Assembly: GCA_000421325.1 (NCBI GenBank)
Contig: ATWQ01000015.1
Coordinates: 1 to 43,677, forward strand
Length of the DNA stretch: 43,677 nt
DNA from: an alpha proteobacterium SCGC AAA536-K22
GTDB taxonomy: Bacteria; Pseudomonadota; Alphaproteobacteria; Puniceispirillales; Marisalimonadaceae
Direction: 5' to 3'
The notes under the pieces were generated by a model. The model made no database searches. It worked only from the letters and a program-made list of their open reading frames with translations, and was not told where the DNA came from. Of this stretch, positions 1 to 7,888 are shown in pieces. Position 1 is the first letter of the stretch; the number at the start of each line of letters is the position of its first letter. The position numbers and the translations under genes are program-made.

Positions 1-110
1 AAGCTTTTGTCATTGACGGATTCATGGATTTTGCTAAGCTATTGATATAGTTGGAGTTTAGACTAAACCATTGCTCTGGTTAGGCATCACACCTCATCTC
101 GAGCGCACCA
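1..110 (+). repeat. Direct repeat copy 1, ending in tRNA-Arg 3' end sequence
   Basis: Bases 1-95 are identical to 6481-6575; after one mismatch at 96 the next 14 bases match again, to 110. The last part (from about 94) reproduces the 3' end of tRNA-Arg including CCA, so the repeat looks like an element end joined to an att core. A short palindrome, gtttag-a-ctaaac, lies at 56-68. The window begins exactly at the repeat, so an assembly cause for the break is likely. Confidence 0.85.
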
Positions 111-178
111 ATTCTTTCTTTTTAATATCAATTAGTTAAAAGAATAGAAACTAAATACACCTCAGAGAATACTCAGTT

Positions 179-198
179 TTGACACAGATTTGACACAG
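179..198 (+). repeat. Tandem ttgacacag pair
   Basis: The nonamer ttgacacag occurs at 179-187 and again at 190-198, an 11-base period of about one helical turn. It lies in otherwise featureless AT-rich DNA between the first att-like core and the tRNA remnant. It may be a protein-binding pair; related tgtgac words occur next to the primase gene. No function can be assigned. Confidence 0.35.
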
Positions 199-259
199 TA
201 AGGCAGTAAAATGTACAAACATTAAATAATAAACCTGTGACAAAATAAGGGTTTAAAGG

Positions 260-322
260 GGTCAGCTGGATAGAGCACTAGACTTCGAATCTAGGGGTCA
301 GGAGTTCGAATCTTCTCGAGCG
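260..322 (+). pseudogene. Decayed tRNA-Arg (anticodon TCG) remnant
   Basis: From the D-arm to the 3' acceptor strand this stretch matches the intact tRNA-Arg at 7872-7948 almost base for base. The anticodon loop reads CTTCGAA instead of CTACGAA, so the anticodon would be TCG rather than ACG. The 5' acceptor strand is lost (bases around 251-259 cannot pair with CGAGCG), and the 3' end reads cgtatc instead of cgcacca. It cannot fold a normal acceptor stem, so it is called a remnant. It is followed on the same strand by integrase debris, the same order as at the intact tRNA. Confidence 0.8.
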
Positions 323-403
323 TATCAAAAATGAGGCCGGCTTATGGTTTAGTATCTAAATTCCTTAAATTAATTTTTAGTAGCTTGGAGAATTTAAACA
401 ACG

Positions 404-620
404 TTGTATAGAAGATCACCACATTACTTGTATAAAAAAAGGACATTATTACTTCATAATGTATATGTAATCAGATTTACAAACAAGGTATAACAAAAAT
501 AGAATAATTGTTTCTTTAATAACACCACCAGAACAAAAAATTATCTGATTGTCTTGAAACTCATTGGAACAAATTATGAATAAAATTATTTCATACTAAA
601 AAACTTAACCTTAGTCATTT
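404..620 (+). pseudogene. Degenerate tyrosine integrase 5' fragment
   Basis: Starting with TTG at 404, the translation LYRRSPHYLY closely matches the start of the intact integrase (MYTRSPHYLY). After a small deletion the match continues in another frame through segments such as SDLQTRYNKNRIIVSL against SDLKTKFNKNRVVISL, with several in-frame stops. Nucleotide similarity continues to about 620 and then disappears. The DNA at 335-403 also resembles the leader between the intact tRNA and its integrase. This is therefore a dead paralogue of the 6662-7795 gene, in the opposite orientation and beside its own tRNA remnant. Confidence 0.78.
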
Positions 621-853
621 AAACTAAACGCACTTTCGAAAAGAGTAAGCATGACTGTGAGGCAGGATCTTACTACTGGACAAGCCATCATCACAAACAA
701 CTTTTCAATGCATCTGCATGTCTATTGTAAAGATTTTAATAAGTTCTCCGCTAGACAGAATTAGGACACGAAACTAGCAGGTTTTCCTCCTTCCGAGCCC
801 ATTAACCGGCTCATATTAGAAGAAGCTCTTCTATAATCATAAACTTATGTGAT
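621..853. other. Non-coding gap with no recognised gene
   Basis: No convincing coding sequence is visible. Bases 795-812 form a short hairpin (gagcc, 8-base loop, ggctc). The stretch lies between integrase debris and the 3' end of the truncated gmhB-like gene and is probably decayed sequence. Confidence 0.4.
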
Positions 854-1263
854 TTACTTGGTAAGAGATAATTTTAGCCTTTGTACGTTAGGTATTGATT
901 TGATAAATGTCTCCAAATCCACATCACCATCAAAAAGAAATCCAGGTACACCTGCATACTCAGCAGCCATTAAGTCAGTTTGCTTATCGCCCACTAAAAA
1001 ACTGTTCGTTACATCCACATTCCAGGTCTCAATCAAATTTGTAATCATGCCTGGATTTGGTTTTCGCCAAGGATGATTATGATGACGATATTGTTCCTCA
1101 ATCGCATACTCGTGATAAGGACAAAAGCGAACATCATCAATGTGGCCATTAAACTCTTCTAGGTCGTAAAAAATCTTAGCCATGACCGTATTATAAGCTT
1201 CCACGGTGAACTTACCCTTGGCAATTCCAGCCTGATTCGTTACTATAAAAACAAAAAAACCAA
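854..1263 (-). pseudogene. 5'-truncated GmhB-like HAD-IIIA phosphatase
   Basis: The translation resembles D-glycero-beta-D-manno-heptose 1,7-bisphosphate 7-phosphatase and the related HAD-IIIA histidinol-phosphatase domain. Visible motifs are the Thr motif II region (FIVTNQAGIAKG), the zinc-type loop CPYHEY, the KPNPGM lysine motif III and the acidic motif IV LVGDKQTDLMAAEYAG. About 136 residues remain. The N-terminal part, with the catalytic DxD nucleophile motif, is absent: upstream of about 1263 the frame runs into unrelated residues because that DNA encodes the primase on the other strand. It is therefore almost certainly inactive. Family members make LPS heptose precursors; no partner genes are nearby. 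A chimeric join cannot be excluded. Confidence 0.72.
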
Positions 1264-1377
1264 GCTGATTTAGGTAATGGAGAGAGATTTGCACGACACA
1301 ATAAAGGCAAGGCAATTTTTTGCATTGAACAAAAATGTTGGTATGCATATGAAGAAGGACGATGGCTAAATCAAACA

Positions 1378-2604
1378 ATGTCTGTTTTTAAAATGGCAGA
1401 AAAAACAACTAAAGATATAAACGCTGAAATAGCTAGTCTACCAGATTTTTCGGATCAAATAAAAAAATGGGCTAAAAACTCAGAAAACGTTACGAGACAA
1501 AAAGCGATGTTGGAAACTGCAAGACATCACTTGGATACTAATTTTAATAAATTTAATAATAATAAATTTTTATTTAATTTAAATAATGGCACTTATGATC
1601 TCAAACAATCAAGGATAAGAAACCATGAACCAAAAGATTTAATAACAGCAAAAACAAGTTTTAATTTTGATCCTGATGCTAATTGTCCTGAATGGATTAA
1701 GTTTATTGATCAGGTAACAAATCAAAATATTGATCTTCAAAAATATATCCAAAAACTTTGTGGATATTGCCTAATCGGAGAAAGAAATGAGCAGATTATT
1801 GTCTTTATTGTAGGTCCTGGTGCCAATGGGAAAAGTGTTTTTATAAATACACTGTCACATGTTTTTGGTGATTATGCAGGCGTAATTAACGCCAAAGCGC
1901 TTATTTCTGGAAATTATGGATCTATACCAAGTGACATTGCTGGTTTGTACGGCAAAAGATTAGTAACTTTGTCTGAGTTTCCTGAGGAAGCCACATTAAA
2001 CACAACTCTTATAAAATCAATAACTGGTAATGATAAATTAACAGCTAGACATTTATATCAGAGTTGGTTTGAATTTTACCCCGAGTTTATGTTGATGTGT
2101 GCAATGAATCAAATGCCTGAGATAAGAGAAGATGATATAGCATTTTTTAGAAGGCTAAAACTTATTGAATTTACAAAAACTTTTTCAGAAGAAGAGATGG
2201 ATAAAAATTTATCTAACAAACTTAGGAATGAATCTGAAGGTATATTTAATTGGTGTTTTGAGGGTTACCAACTCTATAAAAGTGAAGGATTAAAAGATGC
2301 TGAATGTATCAAAACATCACTTAAATATTATATTGAACGCAATAGTCCTCTTATTGAGTTTTTTAAGCAACATATATTAGTAACGAATGAAGAGACTGAC
2401 AAAATTTCTATTAACAGTATGTGCGATTATGCGAATGAGTTTTCAAAAAGTTTGTATGGAACAATAATTGAAAAAAATACAATATATAAATTTTTTAAAT
2501 CTCAAGGACATTTTCCAAAACAAAAAAGGATAAGATCAGAAAGAATACGATGCTATCTAGGGTTAAAATATATATCATTAAGTGACGGTGAAGTTCCATT
2601 TTAG
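1378..2604 (+). CDS. P4/D5-type primase-helicase, 5'-truncated
   Basis: This matches the C-terminal helicase half of phage/plasmid P4-family primases (D5 N-like plus SF3 ATPase). Walker A GPGANGKS is at residues 146-153, a Walker B-like RLVTLSEF lies near 194, and the sensor/arginine region CAMNQMPEIR precedes FFRRL. A winged-helix-like tail follows. The first ATG is at 1378, but the same frame is open upstream to 1249. Residues encoded from about 1264 (ADLGNGERFARH) match the conserved DLGNAxRF segment of this family, so the true gene started further upstream and has lost its primase (AEP) domain at the join with the gmhB-like remnant. In intact elements this protein opens and primes a small replicon. 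As it stands it could supply only a helicase, if expressed at all. Confidence 0.85.
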   Translation: MSVFKMAEKTTKDINAEIASLPDFSDQIKKWAKNSENVTRQKAMLETARHHLDTNFNKFNNNKFLFNLNNGTYDLKQSRIRNHEPKDLITAKTSFNFDPDANCPEWIKFIDQVTNQNIDLQKYIQKLCGYCLIGERNEQIIVFIVGPGANGKSVFINTLSHVFGDYAGVINAKALISGNYGSIPSDIAGLYGKRLVTLSEFPEEATLNTTLIKSITGNDKLTARHLYQSWFEFYPEFMLMCAMNQMPEIREDDIAFFRRLKLIEFTKTFSEEEMDKNLSNKLRNESEGIFNWCFEGYQLYKSEGLKDAECIKTSLKYYIERNSPLIEFFKQHILVTNEETDKISINSMCDYANEFSKSLYGTIIEKNTIYKFFKSQGHFPKQKRIRSERIRCYLGLKYISLSDGEVPF

Positions 2605-2695
2605 TGTCACACTTGTCACAAGGGATTAGGAACTTTTTTATATATATTTTTTTTTATACAAAAAGTTAATAAATAGCAGTGACATTTGTGACACT
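2603..2695. other. Possible replication origin: inverted TGTCAC motifs around AT-rich DNA
   Basis: Agtgtcacacttgtcac (2603-2619) and gtgacatttgtgacact (2679-2695) are inverted copies with two mismatches. They enclose about 60 bases that are almost pure A/T, with a T9 run. The block starts at the primase stop codon. Paired iteron-like words flanking an unwinding-prone segment beside a P4-type helicase resemble the origin layout of satellite replicons. A strong transcription terminator is less likely, because the arms are 60 bases apart. Origin function is inference. Confidence 0.4.
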
Positions 2696-2736
2696 TATCT
2701 TGTTATTTTTTGAACAATCCTAGCATTATCCTAGAT

Positions 2737-2850
2737 CCATGGTCCTTGGATGATTTTACTTTTATCATGGTTTAAAGACCCAAAGATAACTTCCTTGTGA
2801 AACAAAACTATCGAACACTCATGATACCTTGAACCAAGAACCAAGGACCA
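2737..2850. repeat. GGTCC/GGACC-rich inverted repeat in a 303-base gap
   Basis: Ccatggtccttgg (2737-2749) and ccaaggacca (2841-2850) are inverted copies; gaaccaagaaccaaggacca adds further near-repeats. The same vocabulary (ccatgg, ggtcc, ttgacc) recurs at 6340-6415, 6597-6655 and 7850-7866, always outside genes and only within the island zone. Nothing else is recognised between the primase and the DUF1501 gene. Confidence 0.5.
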
Positions 2851-2907
2851 ATGCCCATGTATCACCGTACTAAGGGTGGTGAAAAGTTATGTTTTATTAG
2901 TTTTAAT

Positions 2908-4065
2908 TTAAATAATATCAGAGTTTACAAATTTAGAAAAAGGGTTGTCGTCAATATTAAAATGTTTCCTTAAAACAAATTCATATATGGACCTATAATC
3001 AACTTTATAATTAATATTATTATTCCACAAATTACTTAAATCATCATACTGACCTGTGATACCTCCTTCAATACTTCCACCTAAAATAAAATGGGGAGCT
3101 GCCATACCATGGTCAGTACCTCTAGATCCATTTTCGTTAGCTCTTCTTCCAAATTCAGAATAAGTCATAATAAGAGTATCCTTCCAAACTCCAATATCCT
3201 TAAGAGCATTTATTGTAGATGAAAGAGAGGTATCTAAATCTCTTAATAAATTTCTATGAGTGTTTGATTGATTATTATGCGTATCAAAACTGCCTAGTGC
3301 TACTTTGTAAACAGGAATATATACATCAGAAGCAATTAAATTACATACATTGGTTAATTGTTTACCTAATTGACCACCTCCAAACGAGTATTTGTTTTTA
3401 ACTTTACTAAATTTATTAGTTAAGGTTTTTAATAAACTTGAGTTTTCTTTTCTTTTTTTTATTATTTCATTTAATAATCCAAAGCTTTTTCTTGTATCTA
3501 CTGGAACAACAGTGTCTCTAATTTCAATTTCCTCTGGCTCTAAACCTATAGCGGTTGGTCCTAAAAACCCATTTTGTCCACCTCTGAAAATTGAATTTGA
3601 GTTATCCAAAAACATACCTTTTGCATCTGTAGATAATTTGTTACTATATTTGTTTAAAGAGTCTACAAGCCACCCATTTCTATATTGTTTTTTGCCGTCT
3701 CCACCTGTTTCCCATATATCAATTGATCTAAAATGTGATAAAATAGCGTGGGGATATCCTAAATTTTGAACGATCTTAACGTTTCCATTTTCATATGTTT
3801 TAGCAATATTTTTTAAACTATAATGAAGTCCGTTATCTTCAGAAATTGTCAGTATTTTATTTTTTTTTATTCCAATATTTGGCCTTAATCGATAATAGTA
3901 TTTCTGATTTAATGGAATAACTGTATTAAGCCCATCATTAGCTCCTTGAAGTTCAACTAAAATTAAAATTTTTCTATTTAATTTTGACCAAACAAGCGAA
4001 GGAAATCCTGAAAAAAGAAAAGTATAACCTGCTAAAGATAAAAACTCCCTTCTACCTTGAATCAT
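2908..4065 (-). CDS. DUF1501 family exported protein with Tat signal
   Basis: DUF1501 is a sulfatase/alkaline-phosphatase-fold family of exported proteins with uncertain substrates. The N-terminus has a twin-arginine signal (RREFLSLAG, residues 5-13) followed by a hydrophobic stretch. Family landmarks are ELQGANDGLNTVIP near residues 38-51, HFRSIDIWETG, GSFDTHNNQ, YSEFGRR and GTDHGMAAPHFILGG towards the C-terminus, the last carrying likely metal-binding D/H residues. The length of 385 is normal. Its ATG overlaps the TGA of the upstream DUF1800 gene (ATGA), so the two are co-translated; this pairing is widespread in bacteria. The gene is intact although it lies between degraded island genes. 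Function is unknown. Confidence 0.88.
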   Translation of the reverse strand: MIQGRREFLSLAGYTFLFSGFPSLVWSKLNRKILILVELQGANDGLNTVIPLNQKYYYRLRPNIGIKKNKILTISEDNGLHYSLKNIAKTYENGNVKIVQNLGYPHAILSHFRSIDIWETGGDGKKQYRNGWLVDSLNKYSNKLSTDAKGMFLDNSNSIFRGGQNGFLGPTAIGLEPEEIEIRDTVVPVDTRKSFGLLNEIIKKRKENSSLLKTLTNKFSKVKNKYSFGGGQLGKQLTNVCNLIASDVYIPVYKVALGSFDTHNNQSNTHRNLLRDLDTSLSSTINALKDIGVWKDTLIMTYSEFGRRANENGSRGTDHGMAAPHFILGGSIEGGITGQYDDLSNLWNNNINYKVDYRSIYEFVLRKHFNIDDNPFSKFVNSDII

Positions 4066-6230
4066 TTTAATTGGTATCCTTCGTGACTTAATATATTTAT
4101 GTAATCCTCATTATTAAAACTTAAATCTAAATCAGGTAGTAAAATTTCAGACAACTTTAAATCAATATTATGAATTTTGTTAGTATCAAAGTGAGTATCA
4201 AATGTTTTGATGCTGTGCATTTCGTAATAATTTAGTCCGTATCTTTCAATTCCACACTTAAATCCATTATCGTTTTTTGATAAATTATAGGAGTTAGCAG
4301 GATATGAAAATATTTTTGTAGAGTGTTTTTTTGAGTTTTTGTTGAGAATTTTTTTAACTTCTTTAACTCTTTCACTTAAAAAAATTTTAGCTGCCGAATT
4401 AGTCTGAAGTCTAGTATAATATTTATCTTTTTCTAGAACATGTTCCATTGACAAAAGAAGATGATATAATAGTTTTTTAGTAATACTATTTTGTTTATTA
4501 AATCTTTTCATTTTGGGACCTGTTGGGAAAGAACTTGAGATATGTCTGGTCGCTCTATATTCTGAAAAAGAACCTGCATCCCAGTTACTAATAATTTCAG
4601 GATAACTATAGCCATGATAAAATTTAAACCTGTTGAATTGTTTATAGCTTTTATTACTATTTTTATCTGTACCAAACTCTATCTCAATGCCTTTCCATTT
4701 TTTCCCCATAAATTGCACGTTATAAAAAAATGTTTTTAAGCCAACAGAATTTCTAGTTTCAAAATCATCTGGTATATAACCTAATAAAATTGTTTCAACT
4801 ACAAACTGTTCTTTGCTACTTTTATCAAAAAAAGCCTTCAAATCATTATTATATTTATCACTTTCTTCATCACCAAATAATTTCGCATCCATTATATTTT
4901 CTTCTTTATTAAAAATATTTTGAAAAGCTGACGAAATATGCTTTATTCTTGAATTCAATTTTTGTCCACTTAGCCAATCCTTACCTACTGACCAGCCCGC
5001 AATATTTGGAGGGTTAAATAATTTTTGTCCAGATGTCTCCATTAATTCAATTAAATTATAATGACTTTTAACATCTTTGCCAGACACGTTAAGTGTTCTA
5101 GCTGTACCGTAAAATAATTCAAGAGGTGATTTAACAAGCGATAGTTTATTATTCCAAAAACTTTTAAGCATTAATACGCCTCTAAGCATTTCAGATATTT
5201 GATAATCATGCTTTCTAAAATGTGATACTAAAAATGATAAATCTTGAGTATTTGGTTTTTTTAAATCCACATATTCTTGGTAAAATTTTAAGGCAATATA
5301 CTCACCAAAAGATGGATGGTTAGTTAAAATTTTAAAAAACTCTTCATCATTTTTATATTTTTTTCCAAAGGCTGTATAAGTTTCAGCTGATTGTTTGTAT
5401 TGGTATAATTTGTATTGTTCCGTAATATGATTTATAGAGTTTCCAGACAGATGCTTTGCAAAATTTTTTATGTCATTTTCAGTATAATTACCTTCGCCCA
5501 AACTAAATAATTCAAAAAATTCTCTAGCTAAATTTTCATTTGGATTTCGAGCAAAGCTTTTTTCATTGTTCAAGTATACTATCATTGCTGGATCTCTAAT
5601 AATATTCTTAAGAAAACTCACAAAGTTTTTGTTGGTATTATTTCTTATTATTTTTAGATGAGTATAAAAGGAATGTTTTTGTTTATACATGTTAAAATTA
5701 ACTGAAAAATGATTAAGCCAGAAAATAGCTAATCTCTCATATTGCGGTGTTTTGCTTGATACTAATTTTTCTAGCCACGTTGTCTTTAGGGATAAAAGAA
5801 AGGATTGATCATCGCAATTAATACGATGAGCTTTTATTCCACGTTGCATAAAACTTGTAGGAATTGCTTCATTAGTCCACCTAGGCCATATAGTATTGTC
5901 TTTGTATTTACTTAAGTTTAAAACAATGTCGTTTATGGCTTCTCGCCTTGACTTGCCTATATGTAGTTTAATTCTATCAACTGGTGCTCCAAACCCAATT
6001 CTTTTCTCTAGCCTAATTGCCTCTTTTTTTGTTATAATTTTATCTAAGTGACTATCCTCAAATTTGTTCAAATCAAAAATAAGATCTTTTCTAATTTTAG
6101 GTTTTGTGGTTGATAATGATTTACTACTGGTTATTATTCCACCTTTAAAAGTGGTTTTAGCAAAGACATAATTGATAGAATAGGTAGAGGACTGAATTAT
6201 TATAAACAAATAAAATAAAACTTTAATCAC
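4062..6230 (-). CDS. DUF1800 family exported protein
   Basis: This is a large DUF1800 protein of 722 residues. It has an N-terminal signal peptide (hydrophobic residues about 3-24) followed by the family's opening RIGFGAPVDRI near residue 76, the segment ERLAIFWLNHFSVN, and the hallmark NENLAREFFELFSLGEGNYTE around residues 230-250. The C-terminal third is less typical. The start is GTG at 6230, with an AGGAG about eight bases upstream. It is the first gene of a two-gene operon with DUF1501. The pair is usually predicted to act outside the cytoplasmic membrane; the biochemical role is not established. It is the only intact cargo between the two long direct repeats. Confidence 0.85.
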   Translation of the reverse strand: MIKVLFYLFIIIQSSTYSINYVFAKTTFKGGIITSSKSLSTTKPKIRKDLIFDLNKFEDSHLDKIITKKEAIRLEKRIGFGAPVDRIKLHIGKSRREAINDIVLNLSKYKDNTIWPRWTNEAIPTSFMQRGIKAHRINCDDQSFLLSLKTTWLEKLVSSKTPQYERLAIFWLNHFSVNFNMYKQKHSFYTHLKIIRNNTNKNFVSFLKNIIRDPAMIVYLNNEKSFARNPNENLAREFFELFSLGEGNYTENDIKNFAKHLSGNSINHITEQYKLYQYKQSAETYTAFGKKYKNDEEFFKILTNHPSFGEYIALKFYQEYVDLKKPNTQDLSFLVSHFRKHDYQISEMLRGVLMLKSFWNNKLSLVKSPLELFYGTARTLNVSGKDVKSHYNLIELMETSGQKLFNPPNIAGWSVGKDWLSGQKLNSRIKHISSAFQNIFNKEENIMDAKLFGDEESDKYNNDLKAFFDKSSKEQFVVETILLGYIPDDFETRNSVGLKTFFYNVQFMGKKWKGIEIEFGTDKNSNKSYKQFNRFKFYHGYSYPEIISNWDAGSFSEYRATRHISSSFPTGPKMKRFNKQNSITKKLLYHLLLSMEHVLEKDKYYTRLQTNSAAKIFLSERVKEVKKILNKNSKKHSTKIFSYPANSYNLSKNDNGFKCGIERYGLNYYEMHSIKTFDTHFDTNKIHNIDLKLSEILLPDLDLSFNNEDYINILSHEGYQLK

Positions 6231-6480
6231 AATAATATTCTCCTATATATAAGCATATTATTATCATAAAAACTTATTGTAAAGATTATATCAATGAGAC
6301 ATTTTAGGATAATAAATACATCCCACCATCTCCACCAACCCATCCTTGAACCCTGGTCCGTGTTCCATGGACTACGGTCAATGGGAAGATCACCCCCTGA
6401 CCATTGACCATTGTTGATTAGGAAAAGGGTGCAGTAACCCCGGATCATGGGCTTTATCTCTTGTAGACAAGGTTGTAGAC
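6231..6480. other. Island intergenic DNA with GGTCC words and a tandem 11-mer
   Basis: There is no credible gene. Bases 6340-6415 are rich in interlaced ggtcc/ttccatgg/tgaccattgacc words like those at 2737-2850. Ttgtagacaag occurs twice (6461-6471 and 6473-6483). The same word precedes and overlaps the start codon of the intact integrase on the other strand (about 7797-7807), suggesting integrase-leader debris. Confidence 0.45.
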
Positions 6481-6590
6481 AAGCTTTTGTCATTGACGGA
6501 TTCATGGATTTTGCTAAGCTATTGATATAGTTGGAGTTTAGACTAAACCATTGCTCTGGTTAGGCATCACACCTCTTCTCGAGCGCACCA
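6481..6590 (+). repeat. Direct repeat copy 2, ending in att core
   Basis: Identical to 1-95 over 95 bases and to 97-110 after one mismatch, in the same orientation, exactly 6480 bases from copy 1. It ends in the tRNA-Arg 3' sequence. This fits the far end (P arm plus core) of an element that entered the tRNA-Arg remnant at 260-322, which would make 323-6590 the inserted element. Confidence 0.85.
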
Positions 6591-6622
6591 AAAACGTCCG
6601 TGGACAGTGGTTAAGTGTCTGA
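6574..6622 (+). other. att-like site, inverted relative to 7840-7888
   Basis: The 20-mer tcttctcgagcgcaccaaaa (6574-6593) is identical to the 3' end of tRNA-Arg plus three bases. The similarity runs on through ccgtgga-gtggttaagtgtctga to 6622. The partner lies at 7840-7888 on the minus strand. The two sites face each other across the integrase, so a recombinase acting on them would invert rather than excise the segment. Confidence 0.6.
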
Positions 6623-6661
6623 TTTTCATGAATAAACGATTCCCTGACCAAGGACCTTTAA

Positions 6662-7795
6662 CTAAATCTTATTCATCCAATCATATTTAACTTCTAACGT
6701 ATATCCAGATCCATAAGATTGGCCTACAGTTTTTGTTGACCAACCTCCAATCGCATCAACAATATCAGAGGGACATTGGACGGCTCTAAGTCTATCTCTT
6801 AAGCTATGTCTAAAAGAATGAATTACGCAATCATCTGGTATTCTTGGCTTCAGCCATTTGTTAAGTCCATTACTTGCTGAGTTAGCATTGCACTTTTCAT
6901 CGTTTGTGTACCTTGGGAAAGCAAATTGGTTGTTTTCACTTATGATTTTTTTTGCTGCCCATAGAGAAGCTCCTATAAGAGGAATAGTTCTATTACTCCC
7001 TTTGGTCTTAAGTCGTCTCCATGGGTGATTGATTATGTTAACATGAGGCATTTCTGTACTTAATATTATATCACTTGTGAGTAAACCAACTGCTTCTGAT
7101 AAACGCATGCCTGTGTCACTAATCAAGGCAATTAACCACCTGTTGTCATCGTTTAAGTTTTTACATTCAGTTTGAATATTTCTTATAATTTTAATTGGAA
7201 TTGGGAGTCTAATTTTTTTCTTATTGTCGTCTGGAATGAATGTTCCTGAAAATGGATTTTTCATATTAATACCAAATTCATTTACAGTGATGTTGATCAC
7301 TGCGTTGATGGACGAAAATATACGTTTAACAGAAGAAGTGGATAATCCTTTTTTAAATAAGAAATCTCTGTACCTTGCAGCATCAATAGACTTTAAGGAG
7401 GTGATATCTACGTCACCAAAGCATTCTATTGTATAAGATATATTTCTTAAAGCAGTTCGATGAAAAAGCTCACCTTTACCAATACCTTTTAACTTGATGT
7501 AAGTGTCTAATGCTTTACTTAGTTTTACTGTTTCTGTTTTTGATTTTTGGTTATCAAGAAAACTGAGCTTTAATTCTTTGGTGTGGAACAATTCTAATCT
7601 TAGTGTGTTCCAATAAGTTTCAAGACGATCAGTTAATTTATTAGCAGATTCTATAGCTTTTTGTTTTGACGATGTTCGTAGAGAAATTACCACTCTATTC
7701 TTATTAAATTTTGTTTTTAAGTCTGATGGCACCTGTCTTGTGAAGTAATAAATACCATTTCTTTGATATAAATAATGAGGTGATCTTGTATACAT
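6662..7795 (-). CDS. Tyrosine recombinase/integrase (tRNA-Arg type)
   Basis: A 377-residue phage-type integrase. The N-terminus (YLYQRNGIYYFTRQVPSDL) is an arm-binding domain like DUF6538, followed by a SAM-like core-binding domain (about residues 85-175) and the catalytic domain. Catalytic landmarks are the Arg in DTGMRLSEAVGL, the HSFRH motif, GGWS and the nucleophile Tyr in QSYGSGY near residue 360. All appear intact. The start codon lies 76 bases from the 3' end of tRNA-Arg, the classic position for an integrase using that tRNA as attB. A decayed relative lies at 404-620. It probably mediates site-specific integration, excision or inversion at the repeated tRNA 3' end sequences here. Confidence 0.92.
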   Translation of the reverse strand: MYTRSPHYLYQRNGIYYFTRQVPSDLKTKFNKNRVVISLRTSSKQKAIESANKLTDRLETYWNTLRLELFHTKELKLSFLDNQKSKTETVKLSKALDTYIKLKGIGKGELFHRTALRNISYTIECFGDVDITSLKSIDAARYRDFLFKKGLSTSSVKRIFSSINAVINITVNEFGINMKNPFSGTFIPDDNKKKIRLPIPIKIIRNIQTECKNLNDDNRWLIALISDTGMRLSEAVGLLTSDIILSTEMPHVNIINHPWRRLKTKGSNRTIPLIGASLWAAKKIISENNQFAFPRYTNDEKCNANSASNGLNKWLKPRIPDDCVIHSFRHSLRDRLRAVQCPSDIVDAIGGWSTKTVGQSYGSGYTLEVKYDWMNKI

Positions 7796-7839
7796 CCTTG
7801 TCTACAGCCTCCGAGTTCCTAAAAATTAATTCAAGGAAT

Positions 7840-7888
7840 TCAGACACTTAACCACGGTCCACGGATGGTTTTGGTGCGCTCGAGAAGA
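7840..7888 (-). other. attL-like site overlapping the tRNA-Arg 3' end
   Basis: The core tcttctcgagcgcaccaaaa (7869-7888, minus strand) spans the T-arm and acceptor 3' strand of tRNA-Arg plus the bases beyond CCA. The adjacent leader ccgtggaccgtggttaagtgtctga is shared with 6594-6622 and more weakly with about 335-375. The site sits between the tRNA and the integrase start. Confidence 0.65.

Noticed and set aside
260-322. Functional second tRNA-Arg gene reading CGA codons
   Set aside because: The 5' acceptor strand does not pair with the 3' strand and the CCA end is changed; only the D-arm to T-arm part is preserved.
849-1076. 75-codon plus-strand frame
   Set aside because: It is antisense to the conserved HAD motifs of the gmhB-like remnant; the conservation is on the minus strand.
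6227-6505. 92-codon open frame on the minus strand upstream of the DUF1800 gene
   Set aside because: It is made largely of the GGTCC/CCATGG repeat patch, has no recognisable domain, and reaches into the direct repeat.
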